Shown here: piece by piece, positions 6,582 to 13,690 of the stretch
How the letters are laid out: each line of letters begins with the position of its first letter
Numbering within the stretch: position 1 is the stretch's first letter
NCBI GenBank assembly: GCA_002733465.1
Contig: NVVT01000002.1
Span: forward strand, 167,102 to 180,791
Source: Kangiella sp.
GTDB lineage: Bacteria; Pseudomonadota; Gammaproteobacteria; Enterobacterales; Kangiellaceae
Length of the DNA: 13,690 bases
Reading direction: 5' to 3'
Program-made: the position numbers and the translations under genes
The notes under the pieces: model-generated
The model's input: the letters and a program-made list of their open reading frames with translations, nothing else
What the model was told of the DNA's origin: nothing
Database searches by the model: none

Positions 6582-7580
6582 TCAAAGTGCAAAGGTGGGT
6601 TCCAAACCAATCGGTACTATTCCATGAGGATTACGTAACGGGCTAACCGAGTTATATCCTCTACGATAAACATCCAGTTCAACTGTTTTTGCAACACCGG
6701 GGATCGCAACTAAACGTTTTAAATATGCTGATAAATTTGGGTAATCCCGTAATGCGCGAATATTACATTTAAACGCGGTGAAATAACCCACATCAAATCT
6801 TACTAAAGTTGGCAGTAATCGCCAGTCAACTTCTGTAACTTTTTTGCCCAATAGAAATTGCTGGTCGGATAGTCGTTGTTCAATTTTATCCAATGCGGCA
6901 AACACTTTAGTCACTGATTCATTGTAAGCACTCTGAGTTCGAGCGAAACCCGTTTGATAAACACCGTTATTAATATTTTGATAAATGTAATCATTAAGTT
7001 CATCTATTTCGCTAGCGAGCTGTGAAGGATAAAAATCTTGCTGATCACCTGTAATTTCATTAAAGGCTGTATTAAACATTCGAATAATTTCCGATGATTC
7101 TGTGCTAACAATTTTATTTTGTTGTTTATCCCATAACACCGGAACCGTTGCTCTACCATTGTAATCGCTGACAGATTTAACATATATTTCATACAATGAA
7201 GACATTCCATACAATGAATCAACAAACCGAGAATCTTTATCGCTCTCTACATCTTTTTCTTGCTCAAACACCCAACCATTTTCAGTTCTTAAAGGCTTAA
7301 CCAGCGACAGTGAAACGATATTTTCTAACTGTTTAACACTTCTATAAATCATCGTACGATGAGCCCACGGACAATTAATTGCAGCAAATAAATGATAACG
7401 CCCTGCTTCCGCTTTAAAGCCTTTTTCACCAGATACGCCAGCACGTCCATCGGCTGTAATCCAATTTCTAAATTTAGCGGTTCCGCGTTGAAATCGACCA
7501 TCAGACTCTTTATATTGCTGTTGCTCGAATGCGATTATTTGGTCATCATTTAACCACTTACCATCAATTAACTTACCCAT
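6582..7580 (-). CDS. Glutathionyl-hydroquinone reductase (xi-class GST), divergent copy
   Basis: A 332-residue cytoplasmic enzyme of the xi-class glutathione transferases (YqjG/PcpF/ECM4 family), which remove glutathione from glutathionyl-(hydro)quinones using a catalytic cysteine. The N-terminal thioredoxin-like domain has FRNWIT, RYHLFAAIN and C70-P-W-A-H-R, with C70 the expected nucleophile. The helical domain has the family segment NDYIYQNINNGVYQTGFARTQ and the EVDWRLLPTLVRFD motif. Length is normal. It differs from its downstream-numbered paralogue (7628-8611) most at the C-terminus, where the HYY-x-SH motif before INP is replaced by YRRGYNSVSPLRNP. The middle segment after WVFEQ is also reshaped. 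Ribosome site AGGA lies 9 nt before ATG. It is probably co-transcribed with the paralogue, 47 bp away, and may have a different substrate. Confidence 0.9.
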   Translation of the reverse strand: MGKLIDGKWLNDDQIIAFEQQQYKESDGRFQRGTAKFRNWITADGRAGVSGEKGFKAEAGRYHLFAAINCPWAHRTMIYRSVKQLENIVSLSLVKPLRTENGWVFEQEKDVESDKDSRFVDSLYGMSSLYEIYVKSVSDYNGRATVPVLWDKQQNKIVSTESSEIIRMFNTAFNEITGDQQDFYPSQLASEIDELNDYIYQNINNGVYQTGFARTQSAYNESVTKVFAALDKIEQRLSDQQFLLGKKVTEVDWRLLPTLVRFDVGYFTAFKCNIRALRDYPNLSAYLKRLVAIPGVAKTVELDVYRRGYNSVSPLRNPHGIVPIGLEPTFAL

Positions 7581-7627
7581 TATTTCTATTCCTAATAAAC
7601 TCTTTGTAAAGTTTTAACGCGATGCGA

Positions 7628-8611
7628 TTAATCAAACAACTCATCACGATGATGAGCCGAGGTAAAGTCAATTAGTGGTCCCGCAGGAATAATTCGAGTT
7701 GGATTAATGGTTTCATGACTGGCGTAATAATGCGCCTTGGTATAATCTTCCTCGACCGTCTCTGCAACATTAGGGATTTGATACAAGTCACGCAAGTAAC
7801 CCCAAATATTAGGATAATCAATAATTCTTCGTAAGTTACATTTAAAGTGACCCACATAAACAATATCAAATCGAATCAATGTAGTGAATAGTCGCCAATC
7901 AGCTTCAGTCACCAAATTGCCGGTTAGATAACGTGTTTTTGATAAACGTAATTCAATGTTATCTAGGGCTGAAAATAATTTTTTAACGGCGCCATCATAA
8001 GCTTTTTGAGTTGTCGCAAAACCCGCCATATAAACGCCATTATTAATATTATGATAAATAAAATCATTTAACTCATCAATTTGTGGCAATAAATTTGTCG
8101 GTGAAAAATCACCAGCTAACGCGCCAACGTCATCAAATTCCGAATTAAGCATACGTATAATTTCTGCGGATTCATTGCTGACAATAGTTTTATTTTTTTT
8201 ATCCCACAATATTGGAACCGTCACTCTTCCTGTGTAGTTTGCATCGGCCGCGGTATAAATTTGATGCAAGCGCGAAGCCTGATGAATAGGATCGGCAATA
8301 ACTCCTTCACCCGGTTCAAATGTCCATCCTTCATCTCCCATAAACGAGTTAACCACTGACATTGAAATTAATGATTCCAAACCTTTAAGTTTTCGATAAA
8401 TAATGGCTCGATGCGCCCAGGGACATGCCAGCGAAACATAAAGATGGTAGCGATTAGGCTCGGCTTTAAATCCACCAACACCTGAAATTCCTGCGCTACC
8501 GTTTTTGGTTACCCAGTTTCTAAAATTAGATTCTTTACGTTGATAATGACCACCGGTTGATTTGGTATCATACCAAGTATCTTGCCATTGTCCTTCTACT
8601 AATAATCCCAT
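7628..8611 (-). CDS. yqjG: Glutathionyl-hydroquinone reductase (xi-class GST), canonical copy
   Basis: A 327-residue xi-class glutathione transferase expected to reduce glutathionyl-hydroquinones to hydroquinone with release of oxidised glutathione. Family landmarks in order: SNFRNWVTKNGSAG, RYHLYVSLAC63-PWAHR with catalytic C63, LKGLE, GRVTVPILWDK, SNESAEIIRMLN, the NDFIYHNINNGVYMAGFATTQ segment, EADWRLFTTLIRFD, and the C-terminal HYYASH then INPTRIIPAGP. This copy is closer to E. coli YqjG than its neighbour is. SD AAGGA is 8 nt before ATG. It lies third in the cluster, 73 bp after the exported Ig-like gene. Substrate in this organism is unknown, but the neighbouring questin-oxidase-like gene suggests a quinone-containing compound. 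Confidence 0.92.
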   Translation of the reverse strand: MGLLVEGQWQDTWYDTKSTGGHYQRKESNFRNWVTKNGSAGISGVGGFKAEPNRYHLYVSLACPWAHRAIIYRKLKGLESLISMSVVNSFMGDEGWTFEPGEGVIADPIHQASRLHQIYTAADANYTGRVTVPILWDKKNKTIVSNESAEIIRMLNSEFDDVGALAGDFSPTNLLPQIDELNDFIYHNINNGVYMAGFATTQKAYDGAVKKLFSALDNIELRLSKTRYLTGNLVTEADWRLFTTLIRFDIVYVGHFKCNLRRIIDYPNIWGYLRDLYQIPNVAETVEEDYTKAHYYASHETINPTRIIPAGPLIDFTSAHHRDELFD

Positions 8612-8684
8612 ACCTTTTTCCTTATAAACTATTCTGTTAAAAACTGTTCTAGTTAGTGACTGTACTGTTAAAACTATTACTAGA

Positions 8685-9551
8685 TTATTCAGTTGGAATG
8701 TGAAATTCTATGCTAGAAACTTCACCTTCATTGAGCGACATCAAACTGCCGACTTTATGATCAAATGCGCCGTTAATATTATTAGCAACAATATCTTCAA
8801 AACGATGATTGATTAATATTCGATACTGACCTTTAACCCAAGGCAATGTTGGTTCGAAAACTAACCCTGTTTCGTTAGGTTGCAAATCAATAGAGCCCTC
8901 TATTTCTTTTCCGCTATGATCAACAATCAAAATAAAATGCTGAGCTGACACATGATCCACAGGCTCTTTAAAATCTATTTTCAACTTATCCAAATCATGC
9001 TTTGGAAACTCTATCTGCCATCGGCTAATATTAATTCCCTCACGATCTTCAGAAGTTGCGGTAAATACTTTCACATAATCCGCTGTAGTTTTTAATCCGC
9101 TAATCGCCTCAAACCCTTCGCTAACAATCAATTTATATTTCTTGTTTGCTGTAAAAGCACGTCCCATTGCCGAATTTGCTTGCAATCCGCTTTTCACTCT
9201 TCCCGGATCTAACAACAATGTCAATCGTTTGTGATCAGGTGTCCATAGTTCATGAACACTATCAAAAAATACATGACTCATTTCATTGTTATGCTCATCA
9301 AACAGTTTGATAAAATCAAAAATATTCCCTTCTCTCATCGGAGCGTCAAAATAAATATAAAATCTCAATATATTTTCAGGAATTTTTTCTGAGGTTGGAT
9401 ATACATTGGCAACATTTATTCCACTGATATTGCTATTATGTTTAACGTCCGCTAACGAGAGATTAACACTCAAAATAATAATTAAAACTATTGAGAATAA
9501 TTTTTCAATAAATCCTTTAAGGTTTTTTAATTTAATTAAGTCAACTTTCAT
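8685..9551 (-). CDS. Exported protein with Ig-like domain, function unknown
   Basis: A 288-residue protein with an N-terminal signal sequence: a charged n-region, a hydrophobic run at about 18-33 and likely cleavage after LSLA (A34). No lipobox cysteine is present. Residues about 42-165 resemble a bacterial Ig-like domain: VYPTSEKIPEN, then LRFYIYFDAPMREGNIFDFIKLFDE, LTLLLDPGRVKSGLQ and a YKLIVSEGFEAISG close. Residues about 170-288 look like a second beta domain (WQIEFP, FILIVDHSGKEIEGSI, YRILINHRFEDIVANN). I recall the LDPGRVK-type sequence from conserved hypothetical exported proteins but know no function. It follows the propeller-like gene by 55 bp with a strong hairpin in the gap. Ribosome site GAGTG lies 5 nt before ATG. 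Confidence 0.75.
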   Translation of the reverse strand: MKVDLIKLKNLKGFIEKLFSIVLIIILSVNLSLADVKHNSNISGINVANVYPTSEKIPENILRFYIYFDAPMREGNIFDFIKLFDEHNNEMSHVFFDSVHELWTPDHKRLTLLLDPGRVKSGLQANSAMGRAFTANKKYKLIVSEGFEAISGLKTTADYVKVFTATSEDREGINISRWQIEFPKHDLDKLKIDFKEPVDHVSAQHFILIVDHSGKEIEGSIDLQPNETGLVFEPTLPWVKGQYRILINHRFEDIVANNINGAFDHKVGSLMSLNEGEVSSIEFHIPTE

Positions 9552-9570
9552 AAATCACTCTAAGCTTTAG

Positions 9571-9600
9571 TTTAGGTAAGACTAAAAAGCCTTACCTAAA
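9571..9600 (-). other. Perfect 10-bp intercistronic hairpin
   Basis: TTTAGGTAAG (9571-9580) and CTTACCTAAA (9591-9600) are exact inverted repeats around loop ACTAAAAAGC, in the 55-bp gap between two co-oriented genes. Two more base pairs (CT/AG) can form inside the loop. On the - strand no T-run follows the stem, so it is not a standard terminator. It may protect the 3' end of the upstream message, partially terminate, or bind a protein as DNA. Confidence 0.65.
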
Positions 9601-9606
9601 ACGACA

Positions 9607-10848
9607 TTACTTAACCACTTCGTCCGCAAAACCTTCATCTTTCTTCATCATGTTTTGAATACCTTTAATCATTTCTTGCGATCCATCCGATGAGTAAGCA
9701 TAACCTGGGTGGTCGTATTCACTCTCAAAGTCACTCAATCTAAAGTACAAATTTTTCATATAAGAAACCAGTTCCACTTCACCATTATCAGCATTTCGTC
9801 TTAGTGCTAATAAATGGTAATTATCTTGATCCGCTAATTGCATTATCCCTGTCATTGGTACAGGCGTTGCTTTGGTTCCTGCTAACTGAAATCCAGCGAA
9901 AGAATCGAGCCCTTTTTCTTTATTACTTTGACTAATGGCAGACAATGGAATAACTTGTGCGCTTTGGTTTTTATTTGACAACATCAAAACATCATAGTTA
10001 TTCTTATTCCAGTCTTGAGCGGTAAAAGAAATAAAATCAATCGGTGTATTTCCATAGCCCAATTCAGCAATGGTTTTACCAACAATATGTGCGCCATTTT
10101 TAATTTGATCTAATGGAATACTAACCAAAGGCGTACATGTATAAGCAGCAATTAAATACTCTTTTCCATCTAGCTCTACGATATCCAACGTTCTAATAGG
10201 TGCTCGCGTTTCCATTTGATTATGGTTGGCATGAAAAACTTCAACACTAACTTCACTCATTGCTTTATCGACAAACGGAAATGGAATGACTCTTAAGGTT
10301 GAAGAAAATTCAGCATTTGATAAACCGCTGACATAAAGGTTACCTTTATGAAAATCAATGTCGGTGAACATTAATGAACTAAGAGGTGTTTTTCCCCAAT
10401 ATTTCTCTTTGCTCTTTGTGGTATTGCTAACCAAATATTCGGTGTGTTTAGTCTTTTTTAGATCAAAGTTTTTAATTTTACCTAGCTGATTAACCGTTAC
10501 AATGGCTGGATGATATTGACCTTTTTTCACATAACTAATTGCAAAATAGGCTTCTTTAGTGATTGGGTGTAACGCCATATCTTTTATTGCTAAATCGCGT
10601 ACCTTAATTTGAAGGTGCTTCGCTAGTTTTGAATCAATGCCCTTTAAGTTATATCCTCCTATTGCCTGCTTATTTGAGTCCATCGAAGTTTCATAACCGT
10701 AGATAGTGCTACTTGTTGAATCAGCTATAAACAGTATTCCTTTGTCATTGAATTCAAGAACATTGGTTGATTTTGGCTCTGAAGCGAGCGCAAATTGAGT
10801 TAGAAATAATGTTGATATCAATACTTTTATCGAAATAGAGTGTTTCAT
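9607..10848 (-). CDS. Exported propeller-like protein, function unknown
   Basis: A 413-residue protein with a clear Sec signal peptide (residues 1-22, cleavage after ALA). The mature part reads like a beta-propeller: repeated blade-like strands such as LEFNDKGILFIADSTSSTIYGYE, VRDLAIKDMALHPITKEAYFAISY, FTDIDFHKGNLYVSGLSN and LDIVELDGKEYLIAAYTCTPLVSIPL. There is a conserved-looking R-T-L-D-I and one cysteine in ACTCTP-like context (YTCTP). The C-terminal 50 residues are polar and charged. I cannot assign a named family or catalytic residues. It is the first gene of the - strand cluster, divergent from the LysR gene, and ribosome site TAGGT lies 7 nt before ATG. Sensing or binding a ligand outside the inner membrane is a guess. 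Confidence 0.75.
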   Translation of the reverse strand: MKHSISIKVLISTLFLTQFALASEPKSTNVLEFNDKGILFIADSTSSTIYGYETSMDSNKQAIGGYNLKGIDSKLAKHLQIKVRDLAIKDMALHPITKEAYFAISYVKKGQYHPAIVTVNQLGKIKNFDLKKTKHTEYLVSNTTKSKEKYWGKTPLSSLMFTDIDFHKGNLYVSGLSNAEFSSTLRVIPFPFVDKAMSEVSVEVFHANHNQMETRAPIRTLDIVELDGKEYLIAAYTCTPLVSIPLDQIKNGAHIVGKTIAELGYGNTPIDFISFTAQDWNKNNYDVLMLSNKNQSAQVIPLSAISQSNKEKGLDSFAGFQLAGTKATPVPMTGIMQLADQDNYHLLALRRNADNGEVELVSYMKNLYFRLSDFESEYDHPGYAYSSDGSQEMIKGIQNMMKKDEGFADEVVK

Positions 10849-10924
10849 AAGGTTTACCTATAAATTTTGTGAAAACAAATGTTCTCATAACATCAAGATA
10901 AAATATATTTATAATATATAATGA

Positions 10925-10949
10925 AGATGATAAGCTATAGTTATCATCT
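10925..10949. promoter_or_regulatory. LysR-type binding site in the divergent promoter region
   Basis: A 25-bp dyad: AGATGATAA (10925-10933), 7-bp spacer GCTATAG, TTATCATCT (10941-10949). Both 9-bp arms pair exactly. It contains the LysR-type T-N11-A core as ATAA-N7-TTAT. It lies 23 bp before the LysR start and 76 bp from the propeller gene start, the usual position for an autorepressing and divergently activating site. The 75 bp between it and the - strand gene are very AT-rich (runs of TATAAATATATTTTAT on that strand), so several -10 choices exist and I cannot fix one. Confidence 0.75.
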
Positions 10950-10972
10950 AACTTACTCAGCCACATTAAAAT

Positions 10973-11857
10973 ATGACGATAGATCAATTGAAAGCAATCG
11001 ATGCGGTTGTTCGACTGGGTAGTTTTAAAGCCGCCGCTGAGGAATTACACAGAACGCAACCTGCAATCAGTTTGGCAATAAAAAAACTCGAAGATGATAT
11101 GCAAATTCAGGTTTTTTCCCGTGAAGCCTACCGTGTAAGCCTAACCGACGAAGGTCGAGCACTGCATTTTAGTATAAAACAGGTGCTTAATGAGCTTGAA
11201 AACTTGTCCGATGTCAGTAAACGTCTAAAAGACAAAATTGAACCTATCGCTCGATTAGTGATAAGTCACATATTTCCTATTGAAGATCTATTTGAACTGT
11301 GTAAAAAAAGTATTGAAGAATATCTACCTAGTCCGTTAAATATACGGATTGAAGCACTTGGTGGGGTTTTACAATGTTTGAGAAACCGTGAAGCCGATAT
11401 TGCGATTGCGCCGTTATTTGCCGAACAATCAAAAGAAGGCTTAAAATCAATCGTTATCGGCGAGGTAGATTTGGTTCCTGTGGTACCGAGTAGTTATCAA
11501 CCGGCTCAGGTGAAGCAATTCTTTCTTGATAGAGAATTACATGATTTTCCTCAAGTGGTTATTCTGGACAGTGCAAAACAAGCAATGCAATATAATCACG
11601 GTGTTTTAGAGACGGATAAACAGTGGGTCGTTAATAACTTCAATACGAAGAAAGAGATTATTTTAGCTGGACTGGGATGGGGACGCATTCCTAGACATAT
11701 GATAATAAAAGAACTTAACAGCGGTCTAATGATTGAAATCAAAACTGAAAGTGTAACGACTGAAAGTTATATGATTTATGCCACAAGATTGAGAGGCACC
11801 CAATTTGGCCCTGTGTTAAATGGGTTATGGCAACATCTTGAATCATTGCAGAAGTAA
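10973..11857 (+). CDS. LysR-family transcriptional regulator
   Basis: A 294-residue LysR-type regulator of normal length. Residues 1-60 are the winged helix-turn-helix: MTIDQLKAIDAVVRLGSFKA, AAEELHRTQPAISLAIKKLE, then QVFSRE and a V-S-L-T-D-E-G-R-A-L wing. A linker helix (about 62-92) leads to a two-lobed periplasmic-binding-protein-like effector domain from about residue 92, with EALGGVLQCLRNREADIAIAPLF and the hinge segment LVPVVPSSY. It is transcribed away from the six-gene cluster and has the family dyad in between, so it is the probable regulator of that cluster and of itself. The coinducer is unknown. No clear Shine-Dalgarno precedes ATG 10973. Confidence 0.92.
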   Translation: MTIDQLKAIDAVVRLGSFKAAAEELHRTQPAISLAIKKLEDDMQIQVFSREAYRVSLTDEGRALHFSIKQVLNELENLSDVSKRLKDKIEPIARLVISHIFPIEDLFELCKKSIEEYLPSPLNIRIEALGGVLQCLRNREADIAIAPLFAEQSKEGLKSIVIGEVDLVPVVPSSYQPAQVKQFFLDRELHDFPQVVILDSAKQAMQYNHGVLETDKQWVVNNFNTKKEIILAGLGWGRIPRHMIIKELNSGLMIEIKTESVTTESYMIYATRLRGTQFGPVLNGLWQHLESLQK

Positions 11858-11968
11858 TCAAAAAAATAATCAAAACTGTATCTTTTGATAAACAAGTATA
11901 TAATCACCGCTTTAAAATAGTGCTCAAATATTAATCCTAATTTTTGAGCTAGCAAACTGTAGACATAG
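11858..11968 (+). promoter_or_regulatory. rhlE promoter and 5' leader with hairpin
   Basis: A perfect -10, TATAAT (11899-11904), lies 65 bp before the rhlE start; its -35 is poor. Before it, ATCAAAA (11869-11875) and TTTTGAT (11883-11889) form an AT-only hairpin that could be a weak end for the LysR transcript. Inside the predicted leader, GCTCAAA (11922-11928) and TTTGAGC (11943-11949) form a 7-bp stem ending 19 nt before the ATG. The ribosome site is weak (TAGACATAG before ATG). Confidence 0.55.
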
Positions 11969-13273
11969 ATGAAATTTTCAGAATTAAACTTAAACAAACA
12001 CATACTTGAAGCGGTTACTCAACAAGGCTACGAAACGCCCTCGCCTATCCAAGCACAGGCAATCCCTGCAGTTTTGGAAGGCAAAGATGTCATGGCCGCT
12101 GCGCAAACAGGCACAGGTAAGACCGCTGGATTTACACTGCCTATTCTTCAACTCTTATCAAAAGGTCAGCCTGCTAAACCTAACCATATTCGTACACTGA
12201 TTTTGACGCCAACGCGAGAACTTGCGATTCAAGTTCATGAAAGTGTTGCTGTTTATGGGAAACATCTACCGCTTAAATCATCGGTAGTTTATGGCGGTGT
12301 CAAAATAAATCCTCAAATGATGAAATTACGTAAGGGTGTCGATATTCTTGTAGCGACCCCTGGACGTTTACTCGATTTATACGGTCAAAATGCGATTAAA
12401 TTTGATCATGTCGAAATATTAGTACTTGATGAAGCGGATAGAATGCTTGATATGGGCTTTATTAGAGACATTAAAAAAATCATCGCGCTACTGCCTAAAA
12501 AGCGTCAGAACTTAATGTTCTCAGCGACTTTTTCGGAAGATATTAGAGCGTTAGCAAAAGGTTTAGTGAATAACCCCTTAGAGATTTCCGTTAGCCCGAG
12601 AAATACAACCGTAGAATCCGTAGAACAGTGGGTCTATCCTGTTGATAAAAAGAAAAAGTCTGAACTCTTAAGTTATTTAATTGGTTCAAACAATTGGCAG
12701 CAAGTTTTAGTTTTTACACGCACTAAACATGGCGCCAACCGATTAACTAAACACCTAATTGCTGCGGGAATAAAATCATTAGCTATTCATGGTAACAAAA
12801 GCCAAGGTGCAAGAGTTAAGGCTTTATCACAATTTAAAGACAATAGTATCCAAGTTTTAGTCGCAACCGATATTGCAGCCCGTGGCATCGATATTGACCA
12901 GTTACCTCACGTTGTGAATTTCGATCTACCTAATGTTCCTGAAGATTACGTACACAGAATAGGTCGAACCGGCAGAGCAGGAAGTTCAGGCGAAGCTATC
13001 TCATTAGTCAGCGCTGATGAGTATAAACAATTATCTGATATAGAACGCTTAACTAAAAAAGTGATTCAAAGAAAATTGATTGATGGGTTTGAGCCACAAC
13101 ATGACGTTCCGCCATCAAAAACCAACTTTCAACCTATGAAACCAAATAAGCCTAAGAAAAAAAGAACGCCGAGAACAGATAACCAAAACAACCAAAGCAG
13201 GCAAAACCAATCTCGACGATCTAAAAAGCCGAATAATGATAATAGAGGCAATACTAAAAGTAGACGGTCTTAA
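11969..13273 (+). CDS. rhlE: DEAD-box RNA helicase RhlE
   Basis: A 434-residue ATP-dependent RNA helicase acting in ribosome assembly and RNA turnover in the cytoplasm. All core motifs are intact: the Q-motif region FSELNLNKHILEAV with SPIQAQAIP (residues 3-33), Walker A AAQTGTGKT (44-52), PTRELA, TPGR, DEAD (154-157), SAT (185-187), FTRTKHGANRL, ATDIAARGIDI (299-309) and HRIGRTGRAG (329-338). After the helicase core (about 375) comes a highly basic, Asn/Gln/Arg-rich tail (KPKKKRTPR, NQNNQSRQNQSRRSKK), typical of RhlE and likely RNA-binding. Length and start agree with the family. It stands alone on its strand, converging on the acyl-CoA synthetase gene. Confidence 0.95.
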   Translation: MKFSELNLNKHILEAVTQQGYETPSPIQAQAIPAVLEGKDVMAAAQTGTGKTAGFTLPILQLLSKGQPAKPNHIRTLILTPTRELAIQVHESVAVYGKHLPLKSSVVYGGVKINPQMMKLRKGVDILVATPGRLLDLYGQNAIKFDHVEILVLDEADRMLDMGFIRDIKKIIALLPKKRQNLMFSATFSEDIRALAKGLVNNPLEISVSPRNTTVESVEQWVYPVDKKKKSELLSYLIGSNNWQQVLVFTRTKHGANRLTKHLIAAGIKSLAIHGNKSQGARVKALSQFKDNSIQVLVATDIAARGIDIDQLPHVVNFDLPNVPEDYVHRIGRTGRAGSSGEAISLVSADEYKQLSDIERLTKKVIQRKLIDGFEPQHDVPPSKTNFQPMKPNKPKKKRTPRTDNQNNQSRQNQSRRSKKPNNDNRGNTKSRRS

Positions 13274-13313
13274 CTTAACTAAACTCAATTTGGTTAAGGC
13301 TAATTTAGTTTTC
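13274..13313. terminator. Terminator-like hairpin between convergent genes
   Basis: Directly after the rhlE stop, 13274-13283 can pair with 13289-13298 (CTTAACTAAA with TTTGGTTAAG, one G-T wobble, loop CTCAA). A second, competing stem uses AACTAAA (13277-13283) with TTTAGTT (13304-13310), followed by TTCCC. Either would end transcripts from one or both sides of the 31-bp convergent gap. The T-runs are short. Confidence 0.5.
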
Positions 13314-13690
13314 CCAAAATATTTTTTCAGTTAGTTTTTCATCTAAATAATGTTCAAACTTATGCTCTATTGCCGCTCGTTTGATTTTTAGCGTTGGCGT
13401 CAACAATTCGTTTTCAATTGACCATTCATCTTTAAGGATAATGAGATGGTCAAGTCGTTGATGACTCTCTAATTTTTCATTAGTTTGATGTAACGTCTCG
13501 AGCAGTTGATTGTGCGTTTCTTCGGTTCTTTCTCTTGTTTGTGGGCTCATTACAACGAGAGCGATAGGTTGCTTTCGTCCCGCACCAAAAACACAAACTT
13601 GTTCAATTTCTGTGAAACGCCCCAACAAACTTTCGATCGGAGCTGGCGTTACATATTTTCCTTTGGCTGATTTAAATTGTTCCTTTACTC
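13305..13690 (-). CDS. Long-chain acyl-CoA synthetase, C-terminal part only
   Basis: The 3' end of an AMP-forming acyl-CoA synthetase (ANL superfamily, FadD15/Faa-like), which activates fatty acids with ATP and CoA. The gene runs off the right edge; the frame stays open to the edge and reads FKSAKGKYVTPAPIES before SLLGRFTEIEQVCVFGAGRKQPIALVVMSPQT. The KGKYV-x-PAPIE segment and the late L-T-P-T-L-K-I-K-R motif, with the adenylation lysine in LKIKR, are family hallmarks. About 128 residues of an expected 550-600 are present. Reading a TTG at 13626-13628 as a start would be wrong, because the conserved sequence continues upstream of it. The stop TAA at 13305-13307 lies inside the terminator-like region. 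Confidence 0.9.
   Translation of the reverse strand, partial: VKEQFKSAKGKYVTPAPIESLLGRFTEIEQVCVFGAGRKQPIALVVMSPQTRERTEETHNQLLETLHQTNEKLESHQRLDHLIILKDEWSIENELLTPTLKIKRAAIEHKFEHYLDEKLTEKIFWEN

Noticed and set aside
7004..7869. Open frames at 7004-7225 and 7672-7869 on the - strand
   Set aside because: Both overlap the conserved GST genes in a shifted frame and show no protein family features.
10754..10987. 77-residue frame on the - strand across the divergent promoter region
   Set aside because: It overlaps the start of the propeller-like gene, its signal peptide and the LysR dyad, and has no plausible ribosome site or domain.
11776..12200. Frames at 11776-12003 (-) and 12006-12200 (+)
   Set aside because: They are out-of-frame shadows of the LysR end, the rhlE leader and the rhlE coding sequence.

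Overview
The window is AT-rich, densely coded bacterial DNA with short intergenic gaps and Shine-Dalgarno sites of the AGGA/AGAG type. The RhlE-type helicase, the xi-class glutathione transferases, the HigB/HigA pair and the zinc-ribbon/PAP2 proteins together suggest a low-GC marine-type gammaproteobacterium (Alteromonadales-like). That placement is inferred from protein style, not from a marker gene.

Left part (1-1975, + strand): an accessory-looking segment. A HigB toxin / HigA antitoxin pair overlaps by ATGA and follows a promoter flanked by two near-identical 17-bp palindromes. Next come a MerR-family regulator and a small four-helix membrane protein. The promoter between them has the classic MerR layout, a 20-bp spacer with a dyad in it, and it overlaps the regulator's own stop codon. 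A good intrinsic terminator closes the segment.

Middle left (2004-3148, - strand): a PAP2-type lipid phosphatase followed 14 bp later by a small zinc-ribbon protein, probably one transcript. A 283-bp gap (3149-3431) holds this pair's promoter region and two unexplained dyads.

Centre (3432-10848, - strand) with a divergent LysR gene (10973-11857, + strand): the most interesting part. Six co-oriented genes read away from the LysR gene: an exported propeller-like protein, an exported protein with an Ig-like N-terminal half, two tandem glutathionyl-hydroquinone reductase paralogues, a questin-oxidase-family protein (DUF4243 type) and an exported YtcJ-type amidohydrolase. A 25-bp LysR-type dyad lies in the divergent promoter region. 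I infer a LysR-controlled module that senses and processes a quinone or polycyclic aromatic compound, with a periplasmic arm (propeller, Ig-like, amidohydrolase) and a cytoplasmic arm (glutathione/quinone enzymes and a ring-oxidising enzyme). The substrate is unknown. An array of eight 10-bp repeats directly upstream of the questin-oxidase gene and a perfect 10-bp hairpin between the two exported genes look like regulatory structure inside the module.

Right part (11969-13690): a housekeeping DEAD-box helicase, rhlE, on the + strand. It converges on the 3' end of a long-chain acyl-CoA synthetase gene that runs off the window on the - strand.
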